Positions 53,772 to 62,007 of a stretch of 64,000 nucleotides of DNA are shown here, in pieces. Source of the stretch: Clostridiales bacterium. Its GTDB lineage: Bacteria; Bacillota; Clostridia; Oscillospirales; CAG-272. Within the stretch, counting starts at the first letter, position 1; the number at the start of each line of letters is the position of its first letter. Made by a program: the position numbers and the translations under genes. Below the pieces are notes generated by a model. That model had not been told where the DNA came from and ran no database searches. It saw only the letters and a list, made by a program, of their open reading frames with translations. The stretch covers positions 75,485 through 139,484 of the forward strand of contig DPGK01000004.1 in the NCBI GenBank assembly GCA_003523225.1, read 5' to 3'.

Positions 53772-55256
53772 ATGTCAGATAAGCAGAACAGCGTATATCG
53801 CGACATTGCCGAGCGCACCGGCGGCGATATTTACATCGGAGTGGTGGGGCCGGTGCGTACCGGAAAATCCACCTTTATCAAGCGCTTCATGGAGGAGCTG
53901 GTTCTTCCCAACATCACCGGCGGATACAGCCGTGACAGAGCCAGAGACGAGCTTCCGCAAAGCGCGGCGGGAAAAACGGTAATGACCACCGAGCCGAAGT
54001 TCATTCCGGATGAGGCGATACCAATCACTCTCGGGGACGGCGGAACTCTGAGGGTACGTATGATAGACTGCGTCGGATATATTGTTCCGGATGCGCTCGG
54101 GGCAATTGAAAACGACCGTCCGCGTATGGTACATACGCCGTGGAGCGACGAGCCGGTTCCGTTTGTTGAGGCAGCGGAGGAAGGTACGCGCAAGGTCATA
54201 CGCGAGCATTCAACTATCGGAATGGTCGTAACCACTGATGGCAGTATAGGTGAGATACCGCGTGCCGCTTACGAGGAGGCGGAGGCAAGGGTCGTATCCG
54301 AATTGCGGGAGATAGGCAAGCCGTTTGCCGTAATACTTAATTCGGCGCATCCGGAGGCAGCAGAATCTGTCGAGCTGGGGCATTCTCTTGAGGCGAAATA
54401 CGGAGTGCCTGTGGCTCTTGTCAGCTGTCTTGAACTTGACGCGGAGGATATAAGGCAGATCCTTGCAATGGTTCTGAACGAATTTGCCGTTACCGAGGTG
54501 GCAATAAAGCTGCCTGAGTGGATAAGCGCGCTTGAACCCTCCCACCGCATACGGGCTTCAATTGAGGCTTCGGTGCGTGAGTGTGCCGCGGCAGCAGAAA
54601 AGGCGGGCGATATCGTTCCGGCGTTTTCAAAGCTGTCGGATAATGAATATATAGGACGTGTCGGGATCAACCGGATCGACCTCGGAACCGGATGCGCGGA
54701 GGTTGAGGCTCAGGCTGCCGACGGACTTTTTTACACGGTGCTGGGCGAGTCGAGCGGATTCGAGATCAAAGGAGAGGCAGATCTTTTCCGTCTCATGGGC
54801 GAGCTTTCGGAGGTCAAACGGAAATACGACCGTATTGCCGAGGCGCTTGGAGACGCTGAGGAAAAGGGCTACGGAATAGTTATGCCAGGCGTAAGCGAGC
54901 TGAAGCTCGAAGAGCCGCAGACGGTGCGTCAGGCGGGAGGCTTTGCCGTGAAGCTGCGCGCAAGTGCCGAGTCAATCCACATGATACGTGCCGGAATCGA
55001 GGCGGAGATAAATCCCATCGTCGGCAGCGAGCAGCAGGCGGAGGAGCTGATAAAGTATCTGCATCAGGAGATGGAGAGCGCTCCGGGGGCTGTGTGGCAG
55101 TCAAATATGTTCGGACGCTCGCTTTATGACCTTATCAACGACGGACTGCGCTCGAAGCTTGAGCATATTCCCGAGGATGCAAGGCAGAAGCTGTCGGAAA
55201 CTCTGGAGCGCATAATCAACGAGGGTAGCGGAGGACTTATCTGTATTCTTCTTTGA
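53772..55256 (+). CDS. spoIVA: Stage IV sporulation protein A
   Basis: A 494-residue morphogenetic ATPase, the usual length. The N-terminal GTPase-like domain has Walker A GPVRTGKS (about 26-33), and TTEPKFIPDEAIPI and MIDCVGYIVPDALG follow. The C-terminus ends GGLICILL, as in other SpoIVA, which is needed for docking to SpoVM at the forespore surface. In the mother cell it polymerises to form the base layer of the spore coat. ATG 53772 has GGAGG eight bases upstream. Expression should depend on sigma-E. Confidence 0.97.
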   Translation: MSDKQNSVYRDIAERTGGDIYIGVVGPVRTGKSTFIKRFMEELVLPNITGGYSRDRARDELPQSAAGKTVMTTEPKFIPDEAIPITLGDGGTLRVRMIDCVGYIVPDALGAIENDRPRMVHTPWSDEPVPFVEAAEEGTRKVIREHSTIGMVVTTDGSIGEIPRAAYEEAEARVVSELREIGKPFAVILNSAHPEAAESVELGHSLEAKYGVPVALVSCLELDAEDIRQILAMVLNEFAVTEVAIKLPEWISALEPSHRIRASIEASVRECAAAAEKAGDIVPAFSKLSDNEYIGRVGINRIDLGTGCAEVEAQAADGLFYTVLGESSGFEIKGEADLFRLMGELSEVKRKYDRIAEALGDAEEKGYGIVMPGVSELKLEEPQTVRQAGGFAVKLRASAESIHMIRAGIEAEINPIVGSEQQAEELIKYLHQEMESAPGAVWQSNMFGRSLYDLINDGLRSKLEHIPEDARQKLSETLERIINEGSGGLICILL

Positions 55257-55364
55257 AAGTCCCTGCAATCGCTTTATGTGAACGAAATGTGTCTGCTGGC
55301 ACAATTTTTACAATTATTCAGTGAAAAAATGCGATTGCCTATTTATTTTTCACAAAAGATATGA

Positions 55365-55370
55365 TATAAT
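55365..55370 (+). promoter_or_regulatory. Extended -10 promoter of hpf
   Basis: TATAAT at 55365-55370 is preceded by TG one base upstream (TGATATAAT). There is no good -35 element at 16-18 bases, which is allowed for extended -10 promoters. The 75-base leader holds a CCCGC/GCGGG hairpin. Confidence 0.45.
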
Positions 55371-55445
55371 AAAGATGCAAAAGGGGTATCCCGCTGTAAG
55401 CGGCGGGAGACGGAGCTTTTGCAGAAAATGCAGGAGGTAGATCAG

Positions 55446-55982
55446 ATGAAAATTACATTTGTCGGCAGACACATGAACGTCCCGGAGGACATGAAGACCT
55501 TGCTTGACAAAAAGCTCGCAAAGTTTGACCGATATTTTACCGATGAGCCTGACGCCACGGTAACCTTCAGCCGCAAACGTAACCGCGAGAATATTGAGAT
55601 CACTATTTCCGCCGGCGGCACGCTCTTCCGGTGCGAAACAGATGATGAGACCTTCCGCAACGCGATAGACCGCGCCACGGACACCATTGACCGTCAGATA
55701 CGCCGGAATAAGACGCGTCTTTCCAAGAGACTGCGTCCCGACGCATTTGCCATGAGTGCCGCGATTCCGGACGGTGCCCCTGCCGATGAGCCGGAGGCAA
55801 CCGAGTTCGTTATCCGCCGTAAGAGCTTCCAGCTCAAGCCGATGTCGGTTGAGGAAGCTATACTGCAAATGAATCTGTTAGGTCATGAGTTCTTTGTCTT
55901 CCATGACTCCGAGACCGGGGATACCTGCGTTGTGTATAAGCGCCGCGACGGCGACTACGGGCTTATTACGCCTCAGAAATAA
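55446..55982 (+). CDS. hpf: Ribosome hibernation promoting factor, long form
   Basis: A 178-residue protein with the YfiA/HPF N-terminal domain (about 1-100, ITFVGRHMNVPEDMKTLLDKKLAKFDRYF) and the long-form C-terminal dimerisation domain (about 120-178, EFVIRRKSFQLKPMSVEEAILQMNLLGHEFFVFHDSETG). Long HPF joins two 70S ribosomes into inactive 100S dimers in stationary phase. AGGAGG sets ATG 55446. It is a single-gene transcript between spoIVA and a long noncoding stretch. Confidence 0.95.
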   Translation: MKITFVGRHMNVPEDMKTLLDKKLAKFDRYFTDEPDATVTFSRKRNRENIEITISAGGTLFRCETDDETFRNAIDRATDTIDRQIRRNKTRLSKRLRPDAFAMSAAIPDGAPADEPEATEFVIRRKSFQLKPMSVEEAILQMNLLGHEFFVFHDSETGDTCVVYKRRDGDYGLITPQK

Positions 55983-55991
55983 AGTGAGAAT

Positions 55992-56023
55992 GGGGCTGGC
56001 GCGCCTTAGGGTGAGCCAGCCCC
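55992..56023 (+). terminator. Hairpin after hpf
   Basis: GGGGCTGGC (55992-56000) pairs with GCCAGCCCC (56015-56023); no T-run follows, so it may be an mRNA 3'-stabilising structure or a weak terminator. Confidence 0.5.
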
Positions 56024-56224
56024 GGACTTGAAATTTACACCATGCGTCTTAAGCCTTTGGCGATGGCACAGCATATTCCGTGCGTTTTGTCAATACCAAA
56101 AATACAGTTTGTCCTTCATTGTGTCCTTGTAATTGTGCACAATTATCGACCTTTTTTGTCCGCCAAATTTCTCTATTGGATTATTTGCACGAAAAATAAC
56201 CTTAAGATTCGTCATAATTGATAA

Positions 56225-56253
56225 TTTACAAATGGCGCATTTTGGTGTATAAT
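56225..56253 (+). promoter_or_regulatory. Sigma-A promoter of the candidate small RNA
   Basis: TTTACA at 56225-56230, a 17-base spacer and TATAAT at 56248-56253. Nothing protein-coding follows. Confidence 0.6.
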
Positions 56254-56259
56254 GTCTTC

Positions 56260-56374
56260 ACAGTTGTGCGACAATCGCGCGATTGCCCCGAATGCACAGC
56301 GGTCACCGGTTTTTGCGGAATATCAAGCTCATGATACCAACTCGCACAGATCGGTCACCGTTTGTGCTTTTTTT
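56260..56374 (+). ncRNA. Candidate small RNA of unknown family
   Basis: A transcript starting near 56260 would be about 115 bases and end at a hairpin (GCACA 56344-56348 with TGTGC 56363-56367) followed by seven T. The 5' half has a 14-base palindrome (CAATCGCGCGATTG, 56272-56285) within a TGTGC/GCACA stem. Two similar copies of a GCACAG-CGGTCACCG-TTT-TGC element lie at 56294-56316 and 56344-56367, the second forming the terminator. A second hairpin plus T-run (56414-56455) could end a longer 195-base form. It does not match tmRNA, RNase P, 6S or SRP RNA by eye. Function unknown. Confidence 0.45.
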
Positions 56375-56413
56375 ATGCAGATATATGAGTTTACCCTGAT
56401 ATCATATCATTTT

Positions 56414-56455
56414 ACCGATTCTTTGCGGCAATGCCCCGGAAGATCGGTTTTTTTT
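56414..56455 (+). terminator. Second terminator downstream of the candidate small RNA
   Basis: ACCGAT (56414-56419) plus CTT pairs with AAG plus ATCGGT (56443-56448), enclosing a CGGC/GCCCCG mini-stem, then eight T. Confidence 0.65.
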
Positions 56456-56835
56456 AGCGGATCGTTGTGCAAAATGTCTGTTGAAATCAAATAAATGAAT
56501 TTGTTTGACGAGTATTCGGACAGCGAGCACACCGGAGTCAGCGAGCCGGTATGCGGCAGCGGACAGCTCTGCAAGGTGGGTAAGGCATCTGAGGTCAGGC
56601 TCACCTTCCATCCGACCGCCGCGGGTTAATACACCAAAAGGTGATTCCCGCAGCATGGCATAAGTCTTGAAAACAAGTGCGTTCCCCGCAGCAATATCTA
56701 TTGTTATGCGGGATGAGCTTTGATTGTGACCGAATACTGTTTTTGGTCGCATGCGGCATTATTACGACAGGATCCGGTCTTTTTTGAATTTGTGCTATTG
56801 TTGAATGTAAAAGCGCCGAATAAATCAGATTGCTA

Positions 56836-56864
56836 TTGATTAATTCAGTCTTGTATGATATAAT
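56836..56864 (+). promoter_or_regulatory. Sigma-A promoter of the heterodimeric ABC exporter
   Basis: TTGATT at 56836-56841, a 17-base spacer and TATAAT at 56859-56864. A dyad (TAATTA repeated, 56861-56879, around CTATCGA) overlaps the -10 and start region and could be a repressor site. Confidence 0.6.
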
Positions 56865-56906
56865 TACTATCGATAATTACGGGTTAATAAGAGGACGACC
56901 GACAAA

Positions 56907-58673
56907 ATGAAAAAACTTTCAGGTTACATGAGGGGATACCGGCGAGACTGTGTGCTGTCCCCTCTTTTCAAGTTGCTTGAGGCACTGCTTGAGCTGATGA
57001 TCCCGCTGATAGTCAAGAATATAATTGACATCGGAATAGGCAGCCATGACGACGGGTATATACTTCGCTGCTGTGCTCTTATGGCGCTGCTTGGCGCGGT
57101 TGGGCTGGCATTTTCGATCACGGCACAGTATTTTTCTGCCCGCGCCTCGGTGGGCTTTGCAAGCCGCGTGCGTCAGGAGCTTTTCGGTCATGTGATGTCG
57201 CTTCCGCGCTCCGAGGCGGACGCCGCTGGTGCTTCGGGTCTTGTAACACGCCTTACAGCAGACACGGACAAGCTGCAAAGCGGAATAAACCTCGGTCTGC
57301 GGCTGCTTCTGCGCTCGCCCTTTATCGTGTTTGGCTCGGTGATAATGGCGTTTACCATTGATTCAAGGCTCGCGCTTATTTTCTGCGCACTTGTCCCGGT
57401 GCTTGCCGCTGTTATTTTTGCACTTATACTGTCCGGAATTCCGCTTTATGCAAAGGTACAGTCAAAGCTTGACGGACTTACCCGCATAGCCAGAGACAAT
57501 CTGCGCGGCGCGAGGGTGATACGCGCTTTCCGTCATGAGTCGGAGGAGGTTGAGGCTTTTGACGAGCAGAACGCGCAGTATACCCGTTCGTCGCTGTTTG
57601 CGGGCAGGATCTCGGCGCTGCTCAATCCGCTGACCTACGTTATTGTCAACATCGGTATAATTGTGCTGGTGCGCAGCGGCGCGCCCGCCGTGGATTCCGG
57701 CAGACTGACTCAGGGCGAGCTTATTGCGCTTTACAATTACATGGCGCAGATCCTTACCGAGCTTGTCAAGCTCGCAAATCTTATCGTGACTCTTTCAAAA
57801 GCCGCGGCGTGTGCGCGTCGTATTTCGGATGCTCTTGATCTTCCTTCCGAGGACTCCTCCGATGCTCCTGCGCCCGCAGCCGTTCCCGGCGCTCCAGCAG
57901 TGGAATTTTGCGATGTTTCTTTCGGATACCGCGGCGCAGGCGCAGATTCTCTTGAATCAGTATCCTTCAAGGTGATGCCGGGTGAGACGGTCGGAATCCT
58001 CGGCGGCACAGGCTCCGGCAAATCCACGCTTATAAACCTGATCCCGGGATTTTACGAGCCGACAGCCGGCAAGGTTCTGATAGACGGAGTTGATGCCGCC
58101 GATTATTCCCCGCGTGCCCTGCGCTCAAAGATCGCGGTCGTACCGCAGTCGGCTCTTATGTTTTCGGGAACGGTGCGCAGCAACCTGCTGTGGGGCAAGC
58201 CTGACGCAGATGACGCCGAGATCCGAGAAGCTCTTGACGCCGCGTGTGCACTTGACTTTGTAAAGGAAAAAAGTCATGGCGATTCCTTTGACGCACCGGT
58301 CGAGCAGGGAGGAAGGAACTTTTCCGGAGGTCAGCGTCAGCGGCTTACAATTGCCCGCGCGCTGATACGCAAGCCGCGCATACTGATACTTGACGACAGC
58401 TTTTCGGCACTGGACTATGCTACCGACCTTAAGCTGCGCAGCAATATTGCCGCCATGAAATCACGTCCCGCGACCTTTATCGTCACCCAGCGCCCCGTGT
58501 CGGTGATAAACGCCGATAAAATTATCGTGCTTGACGACGGAAAGGCGGTCGGTATAGGAACTCACTCCGAGCTTCTTGAGGGATGCGAGACTTATCGTGA
58601 AATATACCGTTCTCAGTACGGAGACGGGGACACAAGTGACGCAGGTGTGAAGGAGGTAAGGGTCAATGGCTGA
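56907..58673 (+). CDS. ABC exporter half-transporter, degenerate-site subunit
   Basis: A 588-residue protein with a six-helix exporter domain (about 1-310) and an ATPase domain. Walker A is GGTGSGKST, the signature is NFSGGQRQRL, and Walker B ends LILDDSFSALD: an aspartate replaces the catalytic glutamate. The H-loop is also altered (IVTQRPVS instead of VAHRL). Such a degenerate partner is typical of heterodimeric exporters (BmrCD, LmrCD, TM287/288). The partner gene overlaps by eight bases. Substrate may be drugs, lipids or peptides; the gene pair gives no direct clue. AAGAGGA precedes the start. Confidence 0.9.
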   Translation: MKKLSGYMRGYRRDCVLSPLFKLLEALLELMIPLIVKNIIDIGIGSHDDGYILRCCALMALLGAVGLAFSITAQYFSARASVGFASRVRQELFGHVMSLPRSEADAAGASGLVTRLTADTDKLQSGINLGLRLLLRSPFIVFGSVIMAFTIDSRLALIFCALVPVLAAVIFALILSGIPLYAKVQSKLDGLTRIARDNLRGARVIRAFRHESEEVEAFDEQNAQYTRSSLFAGRISALLNPLTYVIVNIGIIVLVRSGAPAVDSGRLTQGELIALYNYMAQILTELVKLANLIVTLSKAAACARRISDALDLPSEDSSDAPAPAAVPGAPAVEFCDVSFGYRGAGADSLESVSFKVMPGETVGILGGTGSGKSTLINLIPGFYEPTAGKVLIDGVDAADYSPRALRSKIAVVPQSALMFSGTVRSNLLWGKPDADDAEIREALDAACALDFVKEKSHGDSFDAPVEQGGRNFSGGQRQRLTIARALIRKPRILILDDSFSALDYATDLKLRSNIAAMKSRPATFIVTQRPVSVINADKIIVLDDGKAVGIGTHSELLEGCETYREIYRSQYGDGDTSDAGVKEVRVNG

Positions 58674-60447
58674 AAAGAAAAAGCTGTCCGCAGAGGAACG
58701 CAACCGCACTCTGGTTCGCCTGCTTAAATACTGCAAGCCGCTCCTTCCTGTTGCGGCGGGGGCGCTTCTGCTTGCCGCAGTTTCAATAGTCGCGGCGCAT
58801 TTTATTCCGGTGTTGGTCGGAGATGCCATCGACCTTGCTTTGGGCAAGGGACAGGTCGATATGCCGGGAATCCTGAAGATACTTTCCGTTATCCCGCTGC
58901 TTGCCGTACTGAGCGCACTGTTTGACTGGCTGGTCCGTATTGCCGGGACACGCCTCAGCGCCGCCGTCACGCGCGACATACGCGCCGACTGCATCCGTAA
59001 GATAGAAAGACTGCCGCTTTCGTACCTTGATTCACACAGAACGGGTGACACCCTCAGCCGCATGATCGCCGACGTTGACCGTATGTCAGAGGGACTGCTT
59101 ACAGGCATCACCGAGCTTTATTCAAGCGTGCTTTCAATTATCGTGACACTTGTATTCATGCTTGTGATAAACTACAAGGTTGCACTTGTTGTGGCGCTGC
59201 TGACGCCGCTTTCAATGCTTGTCGCCGGGTTTATTGCCAAGCGCACCTTCTCGCTTTTCCGTGAGCAGTCGGTGCTTGCGGCGCGCCAGACGGCGATCAT
59301 TGATGAGAGCGTCGCCGGAATGGGCGTTGTGAAGGCGTATTCACGCGAGAATGCGCTGTCTGAGGATTTTGAAAAACTCAATGAGGAATACCGCAGGACG
59401 GCTACCCGCGCTGTGTTTTATTCCTCTATAACCAATCCTGCGACGCGATTTGTAAACTCCCTCGTCTACTGCGGCGTTGCTCTTGCGGGCGGACTTATGG
59501 CTGTGGCAAATCCGCTTGTGACTGCCGGAGAGATATCCTGCCTGCTTTATTACGCGCACAGCTATGCCAAGCCATTCAACGAGCTTTCGGGCGTCATAGC
59601 GGAGCTGCAAAGCGCACTGGCTTGCGCTTCACGCGTTTTTGAGCTTCTGGATACTCCGGATGAGCCAAGTGATGCACCTGACGCCGTTGACATCGATCCC
59701 GCTAAGGTCAAGGGCGCGATACGTGCTGACAACGTCGGATTTTCGTACACCGACAAGCCCTTTATGTCCGGCATTGACTTTGACGTAAAACAGGGAATGC
59801 GCGTTGCGGTCGTAGGACCTACCGGATGCGGTAAGACGACCCTTATCAATCTTTTCATGCGGTTTTACGAGACGGACGCCGGAACGATAACCGTTGACGG
59901 ACGGAGCATACGCAATATTACACGCGGAAGCCTTCGCGCGTCCTTCGGCATGGTGCTTCAGGACACATGGCTAAAGTCGGGCACGGTGCGTGAAAATATT
60001 GCAATGGGCAAGCCTGATGCGACTGACGCCGAGATAGAAGCTGCCGCGCGCGCCTCTCATGCTCATTCCTTTATAAAGCGGTTACCGCAGGGATATGACA
60101 CGGTGCTCAGCGAGGATGGCTCTCAGCTTTCCCAGGGGCAGAAGCAGCTTTTGTGCATTTCACGCGTTATGCTCGCGCTTCCGCCTATGCTTATACTTGA
60201 TGAGGCTACCTCCTCGATCGATACGCGCACCGAGATCAAGATTCAGAAAGCGTTTGCCGAGCTTATGCGCGGACGCACCTCGTTTATCGTGGCGCACCGC
60301 CTTAATACCATTAAAAACGCAGACCTTATTCTGGTCATGAAGGACGGTAAGATCATAGAGCGCGGAACTCACGACGAGCTTATGAGTGCCGGAGGATTTT
60401 ACGCTGACCTTTACGGCGCTCAGTTCAGGTCTGTTGAAAACGTTTGA
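58666..60447 (+). CDS. ABC exporter half-transporter, catalytic subunit
   Basis: A 593-residue partner of the preceding gene with the same layout. Walker A is GPTGCGKT, Walker B is MLILDEATSSID with the catalytic glutamate, and the H-loop is IVAHRLNTI. Its own signature motif is LSQGQKQLL, so the hydrolytic site is formed by this Walker A/B with the partner's intact signature. GGAGG lies inside the end of the partner gene, and the eight-base overlap ensures paired expression. The terminator at 60468 ends the operon. Confidence 0.9.
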   Translation: MAEKKKLSAEERNRTLVRLLKYCKPLLPVAAGALLLAAVSIVAAHFIPVLVGDAIDLALGKGQVDMPGILKILSVIPLLAVLSALFDWLVRIAGTRLSAAVTRDIRADCIRKIERLPLSYLDSHRTGDTLSRMIADVDRMSEGLLTGITELYSSVLSIIVTLVFMLVINYKVALVVALLTPLSMLVAGFIAKRTFSLFREQSVLAARQTAIIDESVAGMGVVKAYSRENALSEDFEKLNEEYRRTATRAVFYSSITNPATRFVNSLVYCGVALAGGLMAVANPLVTAGEISCLLYYAHSYAKPFNELSGVIAELQSALACASRVFELLDTPDEPSDAPDAVDIDPAKVKGAIRADNVGFSYTDKPFMSGIDFDVKQGMRVAVVGPTGCGKTTLINLFMRFYETDAGTITVDGRSIRNITRGSLRASFGMVLQDTWLKSGTVRENIAMGKPDATDAEIEAAARASHAHSFIKRLPQGYDTVLSEDGSQLSQGQKQLLCISRVMLALPPMLILDEATSSIDTRTEIKIQKAFAELMRGRTSFIVAHRLNTIKNADLILVMKDGKIIERGTHDELMSAGGFYADLYGAQFRSVENV

Positions 60448-60467
60448 ATAAATCAATACGGGAATTT

Positions 60468-60500
60468 GGGCTGTTCGCATACGTGCGGCAGCCCTTTTTT
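60468..60500 (+). terminator. Terminator after the ABC exporter operon
   Basis: GGGCTG (60468-60473) pairs with CAGCCC (60489-60494) with an inner GCA-TACG-TGC stem, followed by six T. Confidence 0.8.
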
Positions 60501-60614
60501 GAATTGAATATGTTCAGAATACAGTAAAAATGTTCGTCTGCCTTTCACATTTATTTCATACCGCCATCAAACCGGAAATTTACAATATTTTCGTCGGGAA
60601 AGGAGTGAGAAAAA

Positions 60615-61346
60615 ATGCCGGAGCTTATAATCAGCTTTAAGAGAACGGAAAAAAAGTACCTGATGTCTGCGGCGGAATACCGCAGTCTGATCGGCAGGAT
60701 AGGGAAATACCTGATTCCGGACGAGTATGGAAAAAGCACAATATGCAGTGCGTACCTTGACACGCCGGATCACCGGATAGTCCGTTCGTCCATAGAGGCA
60801 AGGAATTACAAGGAAAAGCTGCGATTGCGTTCATACGGTGTACCGAACAGTGAAAGCCGGGTCTTTCTTGAGATAAAAAAGAAATTCGACGGCGTAGTCT
60901 ACAAGCGCCGCGAGGCGATGACGCTGTCGGAAGCGACAGAGTACATCAGGACAGGGCATAAGCCGCGCGATTCGCAGATAATGCGCGAGCTTGACTATGC
61001 CATGCGCTTCTGGGGGCAGCCTCAGCCGGCGGTCATACTCTCATACGAGCGAGAGGCGTTCTTTGCCGACAGTCAGCCGGATCTTAGACTTACGTTTGAT
61101 ACCGGTGTGCGTTACCGCGCCGACAGGCTTAGTCTTTCCGAGGGAAATGACGGAAGATTACTGCTGCCTCACGGCAGTGTGCTGCTGGAGGTGAAAAGCG
61201 GCGGTGGAATGCCGCTGTGGCTTGCTGATGCACTTGACTCCGAAAGAATTTTCCCATCCTCATTTTCAAAATACGGTACTGCATACCGTGATATATATAT
61301 TTCCGGAATGTCGGAAATCAATAAAGGAGAAAATATTTATGCCTAA
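60615..61346 (+). CDS. VTC-domain protein (triphosphate-tunnel fold)
   Basis: A 243-residue cytoplasmic protein matching the polyphosphate-polymerase VTC domain. The tunnel motifs are visible in order: RTEKKYLM near the start, YKEKLRLRSYG, VFLEIKKKFDGVVYKRRE, VLLEVKSGG and SKYGTAY. Yeast Vtc4 uses this fold to make polyphosphate from ATP; the bacterial short forms without SPX domain have not been well characterised and could act on another triphosphate. AAAGGAG precedes the start. It is the first of three overlapping genes with DUF4956 and a surface beta-helix protein, a combination repeated in many Clostridia. Confidence 0.85.
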   Translation: MPELIISFKRTEKKYLMSAAEYRSLIGRIGKYLIPDEYGKSTICSAYLDTPDHRIVRSSIEARNYKEKLRLRSYGVPNSESRVFLEIKKKFDGVVYKRREAMTLSEATEYIRTGHKPRDSQIMRELDYAMRFWGQPQPAVILSYEREAFFADSQPDLRLTFDTGVRYRADRLSLSEGNDGRLLLPHGSVLLEVKSGGGMPLWLADALDSERIFPSSFSKYGTAYRDIYISGMSEINKGENIYA

Positions 61347-62007
61347 CATTTTCACATCGGTCACAGACAGTGGACTCACCGCCGCGTCCTACTTCATCTG
61401 CACCCTCGCAGCGCTTGTGTGCGGTGTCATTGCGGCGCTTGCGGCTTCCTTCCGGAACCGCATAACCAAGAGCTTCTTCCTGTCCCTTATTCTGCTTCCC
61501 GTTATTGTTGCCAATGTGATTATCATGGTAAACGGCAATATCGGAACCGGTGTCGCTGTAATGGGCGCATTTTCGCTTGTACGTTTCCGTTCTGCAGCAG
61601 GAAAAGCCAAAGAGATCGTCTCGATCTTTGCTGCAATGACCGCGGGACTTGCGTGCGCCGCCGGGTATATTTATGTTTCGCTGGTCTTTTCTGTCATCCT
61701 GGCTCTCGGAATGGTGCTGATATCTTTGATCCCATTGAGAGAGGAGCGACAGATGGATCTGCGCATAACCGTTCCGGAGTCTCTCAACTATTCCGGCGCT
61801 TTTGACGAGATCTTTGAAAAATACGCAAAAAACTTTAAGCTGACTTCGGTAAAAACCTCGAATATGGGCAGCCTCTATAAGCTGCAATATAAGGTCGAGC
61901 TTAATAACGCATCAAACAGCAAGGCTTTTATTGACGAGCTGCGCTGTCGCAACGGTAATCTTGAAATAATTCTCTCTGAGGGGGAAGAAAGGAACGAGGA
62001 ACTATAA
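61339..62007 (+). CDS. DUF4956 family membrane protein
   Basis: A 222-residue protein with four N-terminal membrane helices (to residue about 130) and a cytoplasmic domain of about 90 residues. GNIGTGVAVMGAFSLVRFRSAAGKAKEIVSIF between helices 2 and 3 is the family signature, and RQMDLRITVPESLNYSGAFDEIFEKYAKNF begins the soluble part. It resembles MgtC-like/SapB topology with an ACT-like tail. ATG 61339 has AAAGGAG upstream and overlaps the VTC gene by eight bases; its end overlaps the next start by one base, so all three proteins are probably made in fixed ratio. Confidence 0.87.
   Translation: MPNIFTSVTDSGLTAASYFICTLAALVCGVIAALAASFRNRITKSFFLSLILLPVIVANVIIMVNGNIGTGVAVMGAFSLVRFRSAAGKAKEIVSIFAAMTAGLACAAGYIYVSLVFSVILALGMVLISLIPLREERQMDLRITVPESLNYSGAFDEIFEKYAKNFKLTSVKTSNMGSLYKLQYKVELNNASNSKAFIDELRCRNGNLEIILSEGEERNEEL

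Larger units (their letters stand above)
55983..56906. other. Long gene-poor stretch between hpf and the ABC exporter
   Basis: Over 900 bases without a credible protein gene. It holds the hpf hairpin, AT-rich unassigned DNA (56024-56220), a consensus promoter (56225-56253), a candidate small RNA with two terminators (56260-56456), an unassigned GC-richer part (56460-56770) and the exporter promoter. Open frames of 44 residues (56495-56629, plus) and 116 residues (56402-56752, minus) overlap in opposite directions with no ribosome binding site and no recognised domain, so I do not call either as a gene. Confidence 0.6.

Noticed and set aside
55983-56460. raiA-associated RNA, 6S RNA, tmRNA or RNase P RNA near hpf
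   Set aside because: The conserved core motifs of tmRNA, RNase P and 6S were not found by eye. A raiA-motif RNA cannot be excluded without a covariance search but no clear match was seen.
56402-56752. 116-residue reverse frame and 44-residue forward frame (56495-56629) as genes
   Set aside because: They overlap in opposite directions, lack ribosome binding sites and show no recognised domain. The reverse frame also runs through the terminator at 56414-56455.
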